A DNA stretch of 64,000 nucleotides from contig CM057339.1 in assembly GCA_030015575.1 (NCBI GenBank), forward strand, positions 775,760,809-775,824,808, written 5' to 3'. The notes below the pieces were generated by a model. That model saw only the letters and a list, made by a program, of their open reading frames with translations. It made no database searches and had not been told where the DNA came from. Below, one piece after another: positions 12,318 through 22,835 of this stretch (its first letter is position 1; the number at the start of each line of letters is the position of its first letter). Position numbers and translations under genes: made by a program. The stretch comes from Agapanthus africanus (Eukaryota; Streptophyta; Magnoliopsida; Asparagales; Amaryllidaceae).

Positions 12318-14303
12318 TCACGTGTTCCCACGTGATGCAAAATAGTGTTGAACACTAGGGATGAAGTGCTTAAAATAGTGTTAAACACTAAAAAAATGAA
12401 GTGCTCACGTGAGGACACGTGAGGCGACCTAGGATTGGGCCAAGCTTCCTTTATTTTATTTTCAGAATATTCAAATAAGTGTTAAACACTTAATCTTTAT
12501 GATCATCACGTGTGAACACGTGATGGTGCCCATGCATTGGGTATTAACCCCTCGGTTTTACCTCGTTTTCTCTTTTTTAAAGAGGTGTTTGTCAGGGGTC
12601 ACGTGGGGACACGTGAGGTGCCCAAAATCTGTCCTGACTTGGCTTTGTTCTCTTTATTTTGAGGAATTTATCCAAGGGTCGCGTGGGAGCACGTGACCCC
12701 ATCTCATTCATTATTTTTTTGACCATTGAGGGGAGGGTCACGTGTTTCCACGTGATCATATTAGGTACTTGATCTTTTTACGTGCATGAAAAGTCTAAGT
12801 CCCTTATTTAAGAATTAAATTCTTTTGTAGGGTTAAACCCTAATTTCATTTAGATGAATTAAATTTTTATGTATTTGGAAGAATTAAATTCTTTAAACCC
12901 AATTCTCCCTCTAAGTTTTGGATCTGCATGGCAGAATCTCCCCGATGAGAATTAAATTCTCAACTTATGGGGAGATCCGCTTCTGCAGATCTTCAACCAG
13001 AGAAAGAACTAAGTTCTTATATTAAGGGTTAAACCCTATCTTTGTTGGAGGAATTAAATTCCTATGTATTTTGTGGGAGAATAAAATTCTCTGAACTTAG
13101 GTCCTCTCTTAGGCTTTAGATTTGTATGGCAGGATCCCCCCGATTTGAATTAAATTCTCGACTTATGGGGAGATCTGCTTCTGCAGGAAATACTAAGTTC
13201 TTATTCAGAAGAGTTAAACTCTTAGTTTAAGAATTAAATTCTCCTTTTGTTTCGTGGGAGCTTATAGAATGATCTCTTTCCCTCTCTTACCCAGGGTTTC
13301 TTTCTTTTCTGAAGAAATCTTCTTCTTTTTGGAGAATTAAATTCTCTTCTTTTTTCTCTCTGTTGTTGTATATCTCTTTTTTTTCCTCTTCTCTTCTTGG
13401 CTCCTATTTATAGGAGAAAGAAAAGAATCAGTTTGTTTATTCAATCTTTCATCGAAAGATTTTATTGATTTTATAACCAACATGATCTGTTAGATCACTC
13501 GGTGAATTTTATTCACCGTTGGATTTTTAATCCAAAAGATATTTTGTTTATTGTTCCTGGCAGATTTTAGGAAAATCTTTTCTTGTATAGAATCTTTCTA
13601 TAAATTGGTGATTTTTAATCACCATTGGATTTTTAATCCAACGGTGCTCCATTTTACAAAGCGCAATCTTTTTGTTTGGAAAGATCTAGGGAAATATTAG
13701 GATTTTTGATTTTCCTTAATTAGAATTTAAATCTATTAGTTCAGAAGGTTTAAGAGCCTATCACGTGTTAGCACGTGACCCCACTGATTGACCATTTAAT
13801 TAGAATTTAATTCTATTAGTTCAGAAATCTTAGGAACACATCACGTGTTGGCATGTGACCCCCTGTCACGTGTGGGCACGTGATGCCCCATTTAGGGTTT
13901 TCTTTCCTTTAACTCAGAGAGTTTTAAGACCTTATCACGTGGTGACACGTGACCCACTGATTAAGCATTTAACCAGAATTTAATTCCATTATTTTAAAGA
14001 ACCCGGGAACTCATCACGTGTCGGCACGTGACCCCTGGTCACGTGTGGGCACGTGATGCCCTATTGGGATTTTTTCTTGCTGTTTTATTATATCTTTTAA
14101 TTCCTTTCAGTGGGTTTAAAGGCCCATCACGTGTGGGCACGTGACCCCTTTTGACCAGAATTCAATTCTATTAGTTCAAAGGGTTCAGGAACCCATCACG
14201 TGCTGGCACGTGACCCCATCTCAAATTGTGTATCTCAGCGCCTATAACTTTGCTCATAGAAGGTCACGTGTCCCCACGTGATACCCGATCACGTGTGGAC
14301 ACG
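12318..14303. promoter_or_regulatory. Sixteen CACGTG-N4-CACGTG dyads in the B LTR
   Basis: G-box palindromes occur in pairs with exactly four bases between them, framed as TCACGTG-N4-CACGTGA. Examples begin at 12319, 12406 and 12506, with more near 12600, 12680, 12738 and in a dense group from 13760 to 14303. A few have one mismatch (CGCGTG, CATGTG). A further degenerate pair sits at 14381, just outside the LTR. In the B orientation the dense group lies in U3, about 350-900 bp upstream of the LTR TATA box. CACGTG is the core site of plant bHLH and bZIP factors; a function here is inferred. Confidence 0.8.
13405..13412 (-). promoter_or_regulatory. TATA box of the B LTR promoter
   Basis: TATTTATA on the plus strand reads TATAAATA on the minus strand, inside a CTCCTATAAATAGGAG palindrome. 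It lies about 950 bp into the LTR from its upstream end, a reasonable U3/R position. Confidence 0.55.
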
Positions 14304-14358
14304 TGATGCTCCTCTTGTGTATTTCCTTGCTGCTTTATTAAGTTCCCATGAAGGAATA

Positions 14359-14372
14359 AATTCCCCCACACC
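14359..14372 (-). other. Polypurine tract of element B
   Basis: AATTCCCCCACACC on the plus strand reads GGTGTGGGGGAATT on the minus strand. It aligns with the PPT of element A (CGGTGGGGGGGCATT at 37402-37416), including its position between the LTR and the antisense-gene promoter. Confidence 0.75.
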
Positions 14373-14380
14373 GTTGTTCT

Positions 14381-14478
14381 CACGTGTTTGCAAGTGAGTG
14401 CAACGCTGTCATCTTTGTGGCCGTTGGATTTGCCTAGGGAAGGGGGCAGATGGACCGTTTCACATCACATCCTATAAA
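14381..14478 (+). promoter_or_regulatory. Promoter of the antisense PMD gene in B
   Basis: A degenerate CACGTG/CAAGTG dyad at 14381-14396 is followed by TATAAA at 14473-14478. Element A has the same order on its minus strand (dyad 37396-37377, TATAAATA 37314-37307). The pair lies between the PPT and the PMD gene, outside the LTR, so the gene has its own promoter instead of borrowing the LTR one. Confidence 0.65.
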
Positions 14479-15265
14479 TGCAAGGGTCTCTTCAGAAGCG
14501 CCTCCACTCTTTCATCTTCTTCCTTGTTCATTTTCCTTTGAGAATTTAATTCTCTTCCTCAGAGCTCAGTTCTTTGTTCCAAAAATTTCAGAGTTTAACT
14601 CTGTTCAAGAAAGAATCTTTTCTTCAGGTAATGGTTTTGAACGACCGAAGAACTTTTATATAAAAAAACTCTTTGGATTTTAAATCCACACCAAGGGTTT
14701 TTCCCTTCAAAGAACTTATCTTTTCGATCTTTAGGTAGTAAACCCCAAATGTTGGGCATTTTCTGATTTCAGGGGTTTAATGATGGTACCTATTTCCTTC
14801 TGGAATTTAATTCCATTTCAAAGAGCTTAGCTCTGAATTTTTTTTGGGGAATTTAATTCCTTTGTTCAAAAGGAATTTAATTCCTCTAGAGAACTTAGTT
14901 CTTAAAAGGAGACTTCTTGGGATTTTTCATCCTGAGTTGTTCTTGCAAAATAATTTAGGAGAGATCCTTTGCGATTTGCACAGAGTTTCTGCAATGAGTT
15001 TCCTTGGGGGAATGTGTAGAGCTGTTTGAATTTATTGAGAATCTTCCTTTTATTCTCATGATAATTGCTCAGTCTCATTATTAGTGAGCCGCCATATTGA
15101 TTTTGTGGGGCCCATGTATTTTGTAACCTATGGTCCCATGAAATAAGTTGTTTATCGTTTCTTCCATCGTCTTCTTATATATATATATATATATATATAT
15201 ATACTTACACACACACACACGTGTAGGCTTCACTAACAGTTTCCCCTTCCTTTATTTCAGGAACA
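14479..15265 (+). other. 5' leader with intron of the B PMD gene
   Basis: After the TATA box comes a CT-rich leader. A donor CAG|GTAATGG starts an intron at 14628 and an acceptor TTTATTTCAG ends it at 15260 (633 bp), five bases before the ATG. Element A shows an equivalent 5'UTR intron that I also measure as 633 bp. The intron is full of short palindromes around TTTAA or CTTAG and has an (AT)n/(AC)n run at 15178-15220. Confidence 0.65.
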
Positions 15266-16666
15266 ATGGCTTCTCTTCCATACTTTCCCTTTACTCGCTC
15301 GGAGGCGGCTTTTCCTCAATCACCGTCGGATGAAGAAGTGATGGCAATGATCATGGCTCATGACCTGGACTGCGCCAACTTACTTTTATGGGGAACCTGG
15401 TACGGTCATATCATCCGCGGTCGCCGAAGCTTTCTTTGCGAGGTGCTAACAGAACCTTTCCGCCCGTTCTTGCCGATGGACTGTCCGCAGACCGCCTTTG
15501 CTGTGGAGATGTTGAATTGGACCCCTTCGGGCCGGCTTAAGCCGTCGACAACTGGGATACCCAACTACCCTGTGCCAGCCATAGACATCTTAGAGCGTCG
15601 TATCTGCTAAGGTGAAGCCCAGCCCTGGGGACAGGTTTACAAGATAGGGCTTACCCCTTGCCATCCCACGGGCTATCTTCTCTGGGCTCGTTACATCTTG
15701 TCCGCTCATCGTGTGCGACTGCAGAGGGTCGGGCTTTACCAGGCGGTGTATGCGTCCCTCTTCCATTATCAATCTCTCTATGTATGGTGGGTTAAAGCTT
15801 TCCTAAATTAATGGAATCTTCCCACCAACACTTTCTTGTTAGGGGACCGTGAAGTTTCGATCTCTTTGGAAGAGTTTTGCGAGATCTCGGGTTTACCGAT
15901 CAGGGGAGCGCCTTACGAAGAATTGTTGCCCTCTGACGAGTATGCCTTCGAGACTGTGCCCGCTACGCTTGACGGCTTGTCGACTGAAAATGCCATCCGC
16001 CACAAGTACCCGAGTCTAATCAAGACTCTGGGTATTTTTGAGAAGCTGTTCACAGAGTCAGAAGAACAGGGCATCACTTTTAAAAGCTTTATCGCCTGCT
16101 TCCTTCATGGAGAAGTTCTATCAAAGGCGGCACCGAAGTTCGCGAATATAAATGACCCATTCAGGTTTGGTTTAAATAGGCCACCGGCTAGAGAAGAGGA
16201 TTTGCCCCAGTTCTACATTCCAGTCTTATCGGCTGTACCTTTCGAATCGATCGCAGCTCCTGGCATGGATGAAGAAACTTTCTTCATCGGTTTTATCAGC
16301 GTTTGGCTCGGTTGGTTTGTTGTTCCAACGCACCGTCGATTCATGAGAGCCTTGGTCATTTACCCTGCTCATCGCATTGCCGAAGGGACGTGATTAGCCG
16401 TGGGCATTGCAGGGCTGTCGCATCTGTACCATGGGCTAAGCACTGCAGCCAATACCTCAACCCCAGGCGCGAACGTGGTGAGTTTCTCTCTTCATTATTT
16501 TACGTCATGGATTGAGATGCACGTGCTAGGGGCATTTGCTGCGCACCAGAGACCCAGCTTTTATGATGCTTATACCTTTCCGCAGCTCATGAAGTTGGTG
16601 GACACTTCTGCTCCTGACCCGACTAAATTAAGGGCTCTTCGTGTGCTGCTCAATCCTTATGCCAAC
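15266..16666 (+). pseudogene. Plant mobile domain protein, first part (element B)
   Basis: The ATG at 15266 follows the leader intron. The frame continues to 16666, where element A is inserted, with three in-frame stops (15608, 15809 and 16391 areas). Where element A keeps an amino acid, these read as CAA-to-TAA or CGA-to-TGA changes. The protein shows a PMD: an N-terminal MASLPYFPFTRSE segment, a W-G-T-W/G-R-R-S-F block, then V-S-I-S-L-E-E-F-x-E-I-S-G-L-P near residues 195-210, and WLGWFVVP and AHLYHGLS-like motifs further on. PMD proteins are related to MAIN/MAIL1 of plants and are known as passengers of transposons. The gene runs antisense to gag-pol. Codons on both sides of the A insertion read in one frame (…A-N | E-G-G-M…). 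Confidence 0.8.
16662..16666. repeat. Target-site duplication of A, left copy
   Basis: CCAAC directly precedes the 5' LTR of A. The identical CCAAC follows the 3' LTR at 39970-39974. Five-base duplication is normal for Ty3/gypsy integrase. Confidence 0.95.
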
Positions 16667-17150
16667 TGTTTCGCCCATTCAGAGCAAAGCTCTGTTGAAA
16701 TTCAAAATTCAAAATTTTGAAGCAACGCTTCAAATCTCGGGCACAACGCGCCACATGTCAAGCGCTGATACGTCAGCACAGCACCCAAGAAGGCGCGCCC
16801 AATCAGAGCAAAGCTCTATTTAAATGAAGCAATGCTTCAGCTGCGCAAGCACTGCGCTGCGCGACACGTGTCAGCAAAGATGCGCTGCGCTGTGCGCTGC
16901 GCGACACGTGTCAGCGCAGATGCGCTAGCGCAGTTGCGCTGTGCTTTGCGCTGCGCGACACGTGTCACGCGCTGGGGCATCTGCGCCAAACAGAATTAAA
17001 ATTCTAAGAAATCTTTTCTGTTCTTGTTAAAAAAAGAAGATTTTCTTCTGCAAAGTAGAAGCCCTTGGATCAAAGATCCAACAGTGGGGAAAATTCCCCA
17101 AATCACTCAGAGAAAGATCTCTTTAACAAATTTAACTAATTTATGGGCAC

Positions 17151-17160
17151 TATAAAAAGG
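17151..17160 (+). promoter_or_regulatory. TATA box of the A 5' LTR
   Basis: TATAAAAAGG stands about 485 bp into the LTR, in a good U3/R position. The 3' LTR has the same box at 37915-37924. Confidence 0.7.
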
Positions 17161-18274
17161 ACCCTAGGCCTCAATTCAGAGAAAAAAAAACATTTTTCTT
17201 GGAAAAAAGCCAAGAGCTTCAAACAGAGGAGAATTCTGAGAAAAGCTCAAAGAAAAGAAAGGTAAAAACCTTCACGAGAGAAAAGAATTTTTTTTTAAAT
17301 AAATCATTGATTTAAAAACCAGATCAATGTTCTTCACATAATAAACAGTGCTTTGCACTTCTCATGAACCCCTGGTTCTTTAAAAAAAACAAGAAAACAA
17401 CAAAATAAAAATAGTGCTTTGCACTTTTATGAACCTCTGGTTCTTCAAGCAAAAAGAAAAACTTATTCTTCTTTGATCTAATTTAGATCAAGAAATTAAA
17501 TAGTGCTTTGCACTTCTGTTCTTGAATCTAAAAGATTCTTAGTACTTTGCACTTCTGTTCTTGAATCTAAAAGATTCTTAGTGCTTTGCACTTCCAAACT
17601 GCGCTGCTGCGCTCTTAAGAGAGCGCCACGTGTCAGCTACAGAACAACTTGCGCTACGCGCTCTGGAAATAGAGCTTTGCTCTCTAGAATTGGCACAACT
17701 TATCAGAGCGCGCCACGTGTCAGCAGCGCAACAGCGCAGCGCACTGCGCTGTTGCGCTTGCGCTCACCAGAGCATGACACGTGTCATCACCATATGAGCT
17801 TGCGCTCATTACTTGGCGCAAAGCACCAGACAAATGCACTGCATTGCTTACAAAAGGGGCCAAGCCCAATTAAAGAAGGCCTAACAGGTCTAATAAAATG
17901 CAATGCATTATTTTTAAAAAAAAGGGGCAGAGCCCAAACCAAAATGGATGCTCTGCATCATAAATAAAGGGACAGAGCCCAAATCAAAGGCCTAGCAGGC
18001 CAGAATAGAATGCAGTGCATTATTAAATATGGGCAGAGCCCTAGCACAGGCCAAATAGGCCAAAGATCAAGAAAAATGTTGAATATTCTCAACTGGACTT
18101 AACCCAATTTTGGCCGCAAGTCCTCAAATTAAATCGACTGAGCATAACTTTCTCTTAAATCAATTTATATCCGGTTCGAAGGTACATCTCCGAACTCCTC
18201 TGATACATGTCGTTGTAATCACTCAACGTCGTCAGAGAGGTGACGGGTCCCGACGACCACACCCTTCAAACGCC

Positions 18275-18460
18275 CTTAAACTAATATCGGACCGAAACGT
18301 CCTTAAACTAATATCGGACCGAAACGTCCTTAAACTAATGTTCGTCCCCAAATAGGAACATAGACCACCACGTCCTTAAACTGGAACATGGACCACCACG
18401 TCTCTAAACTGGAACATGGACCACTATGTCCCTAAACTGGAACAATAGAGCCTCCAAATG
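18275..18460. repeat. GGACCGAAACGTCC minisatellite of the A LTR
   Basis: Units of the form CGGACCGAAACGTCCTTAAA with ACTAATAT linkers, then CATGGACCACCACGTC variants. Each unit folds as GGAC-loop-GTCC with loops CGAAAC or CACCAC. The 3' LTR (39025-39210) has a different number of units. Confidence 0.8.
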
Positions 18461-19191
18461 CTCTTTTGCCGGATCTAAATGGTCCCGTTTAAGTTGATCT
18501 TAGCCCCAAACAAGGCTAACGTATCCTTAAACATTCAAATGGACTATAAAACCCTAAATCAACTTCGGTTCGAGGGTACATCTCCGAACTCCTCTGACAC
18601 CTATCGTTGTAATCCTTCAACGATGCCAGAGAGGCGACGAGTCCCAACGGCCATATATTAAATGGATCGCCACGTTAAGTTGATCTTAGTCTCAAAACAG
18701 GACTAACGTATCCTTAACGAACGTTTAAGTTGATCTTAGCCGCAACGCGACTAATGCATCCTTAAACTAAAAACACCAAACCCAAATCTAAGTAAATACA
18801 GATTTAGACTAATCCACGTCCTACGGGCGACGACATTACTCAGTCTCCGTATACAATCCACGGGCAACCACAAACAAAACAAACACACACGACGCGAAGT
18901 GAAATTCTGGAGAAGGAGAAAGTTGTTACCGCGATGTGGTAGCGTAATTAACTGCAGGGGCTTGCGCCTACAGGGAAGAGCGTCCCCACAATCAAAAACC
19001 CCTCAAGTGAGGGGGAATCTGACGAAGTCTGCTACATCGACCGCATCCGTCTAAACCTCCGATACACGGTGCCATAAATCAACTTGGCATCTTCGGAGAG
19101 GTGGACGGATAAAACCAAATAGCATCTGTCCCGAATCTCAGCGTCAGGACATCGCAGTCTTGTGCGCCGTCTTTCGGAGGGGAACAGATTC

Positions 19192-19209
19192 TGGCACGCC
19201 CGGTGGGAC
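19192..19209 (+). other. Primer-binding site of element A
   Basis: TGGCACGCCCGGTGGGAC starts five bases after the LTR end (spacer GATTC). It begins with TGG, the complement of a tRNA CCA end. Element B has the same site with a deletion and a substitution. I did not assign the tRNA species. Confidence 0.75.
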
Positions 19210-19337
19210 CTTTTCCTCTTTCCACTCCACACTTCGTGTGTCGTCTTCGCGAACCAATCACGGTTTGTTAACGGTTGCCTTTGGATTTCCAAGTTACTAA
19301 GATTTGGTCTTTTGTCTGGCGCAGAACTCAAGCATCC

Positions 19338-22300
19338 ATGGCTTCTAACTGCACCAACTGCGCGAAGTGCCACTGCAACGGACGCTCCACCTCACCTAGA
19401 GGTGTAGCATATGGGCCCCAAGCGGTCTCTTTCCTCGCTCTGCCGGTAGAATAAGTGACCCAGGCCACCACCGGCCTGTTTTTCAGGACCATGGTCCCAC
19501 CTACAAGCTTCTCTATGCCGATACCTGCACCGGAAGTGAACAAGAAGTCGGTGTTCGACCGGCTCACTGCTACCACAGCCCCTATCAACCGGTCGCCCAC
19601 CACCAAGCCAACAGCCTCTGTCTTTGCGAGGCTGGATCAAAACTCTGAAGGGCCCGCTAAGAAGCCCAGGAACTCTAAAATGGCTGTCCCAAGGAGGGCA
19701 ACGGCCGCTGCTCCGGAAGTCGTTAAGGCGGCTTCTCCCGTCAAAGAGTCAGTCTTTTCAAGACTGAAGATTCCTGCTCCTGCCCCTACACGAAGATCTG
19801 TCTTTGACAGATTGGATATTACCCCGCAAGGAACAACCTCAGTTTTTAAGAGGTTAACACCAGCAGCGCCTCAGCCGGACAAGGGGCAAAAAGAAGACGT
19901 CTCTATCTCCGAGCCAGTCCTAACGGCTCGTCATGCTAGACATCGCCATTGGCGACGAGTAAGAAAGGCAGGGGGCAACTCCCCCTCAGGGCTAACTCCA
20001 CCCGCTCCAATGGTGGAGGTCAACACTGCTGTCCCGACTGGGAACAGCTTTGAACTGCTGAGGAAGGTACGTAAGAACTCTCCAACCGCTACACTGAAGA
20101 GATCTCCTCCACCTGCGGAGAGAGTTCCGGAAATGAAGCAAGAACAACACCCTCAACGGCTGTCTTTAAGAATTTATAAAGTTTGGCGAAGGGTTCAAGA
20201 CTCCGTGATTGACCCAGGTCACTCTCGTCGCCAGAAAAAGGCGAAGGTGGAAAAAGACAAGGACCGTCCCATTAAACAGCAAGGGACAACAATCGCTAGG
20301 GTGCCCACTGCAACGACCCCTTCAACCTCAACGGCCCATAAAAGAAGGAGGCCAGAGAAAATTCCCGCGTCAGCGGCAAAAGTTAAAAATGGCGAACCTA
20401 AACGCCCCAAGACAGGGGGCATAATAGTTCATACAGTTTACATAGCATCGGGAAAAGAAGACAGCCGTGCATCCACGGGTCATAGACCGCTTACACGGTC
20501 AGTGACCAAGGCTCAGGAGCAGCAACAGAAGCTCCAGGAGATGATGAACGCTATGGCCGCACTTACAGGGCCAAAAGAGAATCCTGAAACGTCCTCAGAT
20601 GAGCGCCAGGAGGAAGAAACCGATGCCGAATTCCTTCGTCGGATATTGGAGAAGAAGGAAAAAGAGGCTGCTGAACAAGCAGCCAACATACAGCGTATGG
20701 GCCTCCTCTTCCAGGACATGATAGGGATGATGATACAGCAAGATCCCCCGGCTGAAGAGCTCCCGATCGTCCTTGGAGACGATAGGGGAGAGACATCAAA
20801 TCCTCCACCAGCTCTATCGACGGCTAAAGAGGATACAATCTCCAAAGCTGATTTGGATGAGTACATCGCCCAGCAAATACGGGTTCATCATGCGACCGAA
20901 GCAGCCGGCCAGGTCGTAAAAACGGGGCGGCCATATCCAAGTTGGTACGATCAAATCAAGTACCCGCCAGGTTATACGATTCCCAAGTTCCATGTCTACA
21001 AAGGGACGGGCAATCCTCATCAGCATGTTGCCCAGTTCAGGGCACTCTGCGGCAATACCGGTGGTGATGACAAGCTTTTACTTCGCCAGTTTGTTGGAAG
21101 TTTATCGGATACGGCGTTCGAGTGGTACTCTGAGCTCCCGAACGACTCTATTAAAACCTTCACGGAGATGGAGCTGCTGTTTACTCAACGTTTTGCAAGC
21201 GCCAGTGAACGTACCCCGATGACGGCACTGATTAACGCTAGGGTAAAGCCAGGCGAGACATGGGTTCAGTACGCTATACGGTGGCGGAACTTGTGGTCGA
21301 AGTGCGAGCAGCGCATTGAAGAAGCTCCCGCGGTGGGTATGTTTGTGGGGACCCTTGATCCGCAAGCAACCATCTCGCAATTTATGATGTTTTTCAAGCC
21401 GACTACCTTCCAAGCCTTGATCGACAAACCAGCACAGATGGATCAGATGGGCCATAAACCTCCTCTTCCAAGGCCGGACTCCCGAAATGACAAAGGGAAG
21501 GGAAAAGCGATCGTTGTCGCTAATGCTCAACAACAATCGAGCGACTCAAAGCCGGTTGCTCGTCAAAATAATATGCGCCCGTACGTACCCCTTGAGGATA
21601 GGATGGGACGTCCTTATTCCTTTCCCCGCGATAAAACGAGGAGGTTATTCGAGCTGGCGTTGCGCAACAGACTCATAAATCTGCCGGATCCAAAACGTCT
21701 GTTGCAACCAAGTGACGTCAACGAGCCCAACTACTGTCCTTATCATCGAGTACTAGGCCATCCGATCGAAGATTGCTATGTTTTCAAGAATTGGCTTGAA
21801 AACCAGTACCGACAGGGCAATTTCGCGTTATCTGACAAATGGAAGGTGAATCCCCCGCAGCCCCACACCTCTAAGGGGACGAATACGCCGAGGGCAACAT
21901 GCTCCGTCATTGAAGAAGCTCCTTGGGAGGTTGTATTATCAGCCAAGACAAAGAGGATGCTAAACGATCTTCAGACATGTCCAGCAATCAAGTGGAAGAA
22001 CCCATTGGAACCGCAGGTCATTGAGGGGATGTTGAAGCCACGTCCAACTCCAAAGACCGATGATGGTGGTTCAAGCACTTGCAGCCAGCCGTCAAAATCT
22101 TCGAAAAAGAAGAAGAAGAAATCTAAGAAGCCCGTGAAGCCTGGCGACAAGCGCACGGACTTACAAAAGCAAATTGACGCGCTGGATGAATATAACCAAA
22201 AGGCACGGACTCCCATTACGCTCCAAGAGTTCCTCAATCACGTCTTTCAAGAAGAAGATGAGGGAGAAAGTTCATCGGATGAATCCGAGGAATATGTAGC

Positions 22301-22835
22301 GAGCTGTCATATGATCTCCTATTCGATCGCGAACAATGAGGAGACTCCTGGCACTAAAACGCTGGGGGCAGATACCGAATCAAAAATTCCGGAGCCATCA
22401 GTTGAAATGATTGATGCGTTCCTTAACGAAGCTCGACTGAAAAGTAAAGCTGATCGAGAATGCGAGATGGCTATATTTGAAAGGGCCAAGCGCCAGCGAC
22501 TTGATGAAAGAGCTGAGACGATCCCGCTGGAGCAAAACACCTTCGCTACCGGCAAAAGCCAATTCAAGATAAAGAAAAGGTTTGCTAAGGCCATATCAAT
22601 GGGCATGAAGCTACCATCCTCTGAAGGAAAAATTACTGGTGAAATAGAAATGCACCCCTCCTATTGCTTATATCATCAGAAGGTTTCGCACCCCACTCAA
22701 GAGTGCAAAGCTTTCGATAAATGGTAGCAAGGATATGTTGCTCGTCGAAAACGCTTTAAGCGGGAAAAACGTAAAACTCGTCGAGAGCAAAGAAATACGA
22801 CCGAAGGGCTTGAAAGAACTACCGGCGATTGTCGC
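19338..22835 (+). CDS. Gag (element A), broken by two stops
   Basis: The ATG at 19338 matches the gag start of element B; both begin M-[AV]-S-N-C-T-N-C. A stop at 19452 (TAA, CAA in B) interrupts A after 38 codons. The N-terminal region carries five [ST]-V-F-x-R-L motifs at 19548, 19617, 19749, 19797 and 19839, then a basic stretch H-A-R-H-R-H-W-R-R-V-R-K and a Lys/Arg-rich linker that may be nuclear signals. The capsid-type retrotransposon gag domain lies at about 20960-21460 (F-E-W-Y, L-F-x-x-R-F, G-E-T-W landmarks). Two C-x2-H-x4-H-x4-C fingers follow at 21735-21776 and 22665-22706. They resemble a CCHC knuckle with His for the second Cys. A TAG at 22725 separates gag from the protease part. 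Gag packages the RNA in cytoplasmic particles. Confidence 0.88.

Larger units (their letters stand above)
10891..14358 (-). repeat. 3' LTR of element B
   Basis: On the plus strand it starts TGTTCTCTACCGAAAGACG and ends just before the complement of the PPT at 14359; the terminal CA expected there reads TA. The first kilobase matches the 5' LTR fragment at 62995-64000. It contains a GGAC-N6-GTCC minisatellite (11440-11835), many CACGTG dyads, TTAAA-centred palindromes and a minus-strand TATA box at 13405-13412. Compared with the other LTR it lacks a short segment near 11120, apparently lost between two CCTGCAG repeats. Confidence 0.85.
16667..19186 (+). repeat. 5' LTR of element A
   Basis: It starts TGTTTCGCCCATTCAGAGC and ends TCGGAGGGGAACA, directly before the PBS. 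U3 holds palindromic GACACGTGTC sites at 16863, 16903 and 16957, embedded in GCGC-rich repeats, and AGAGCAAAGCTCT-type palindromes. A TATA box lies at 17151. The part after it is long (about 2 kb) and carries GGACCGAAACGTCC minisatellites (18275-18440). The last 250 bp resemble the B LTR end, which shows that A and B are related. Confidence 0.95.

Noticed and set aside
17503-17967. 154-codon frame in the A LTR, also present in the 3' LTR
   Set aside because: It is a translation of repeated LTR palindromes (CTTTGCACTT units). Its frame and length differ between the two LTRs.
21102-21536. Minus-strand frames under gag and pol of A and B
   Set aside because: They are shadows of the long coding frame; no family signature and not shared between A and B.
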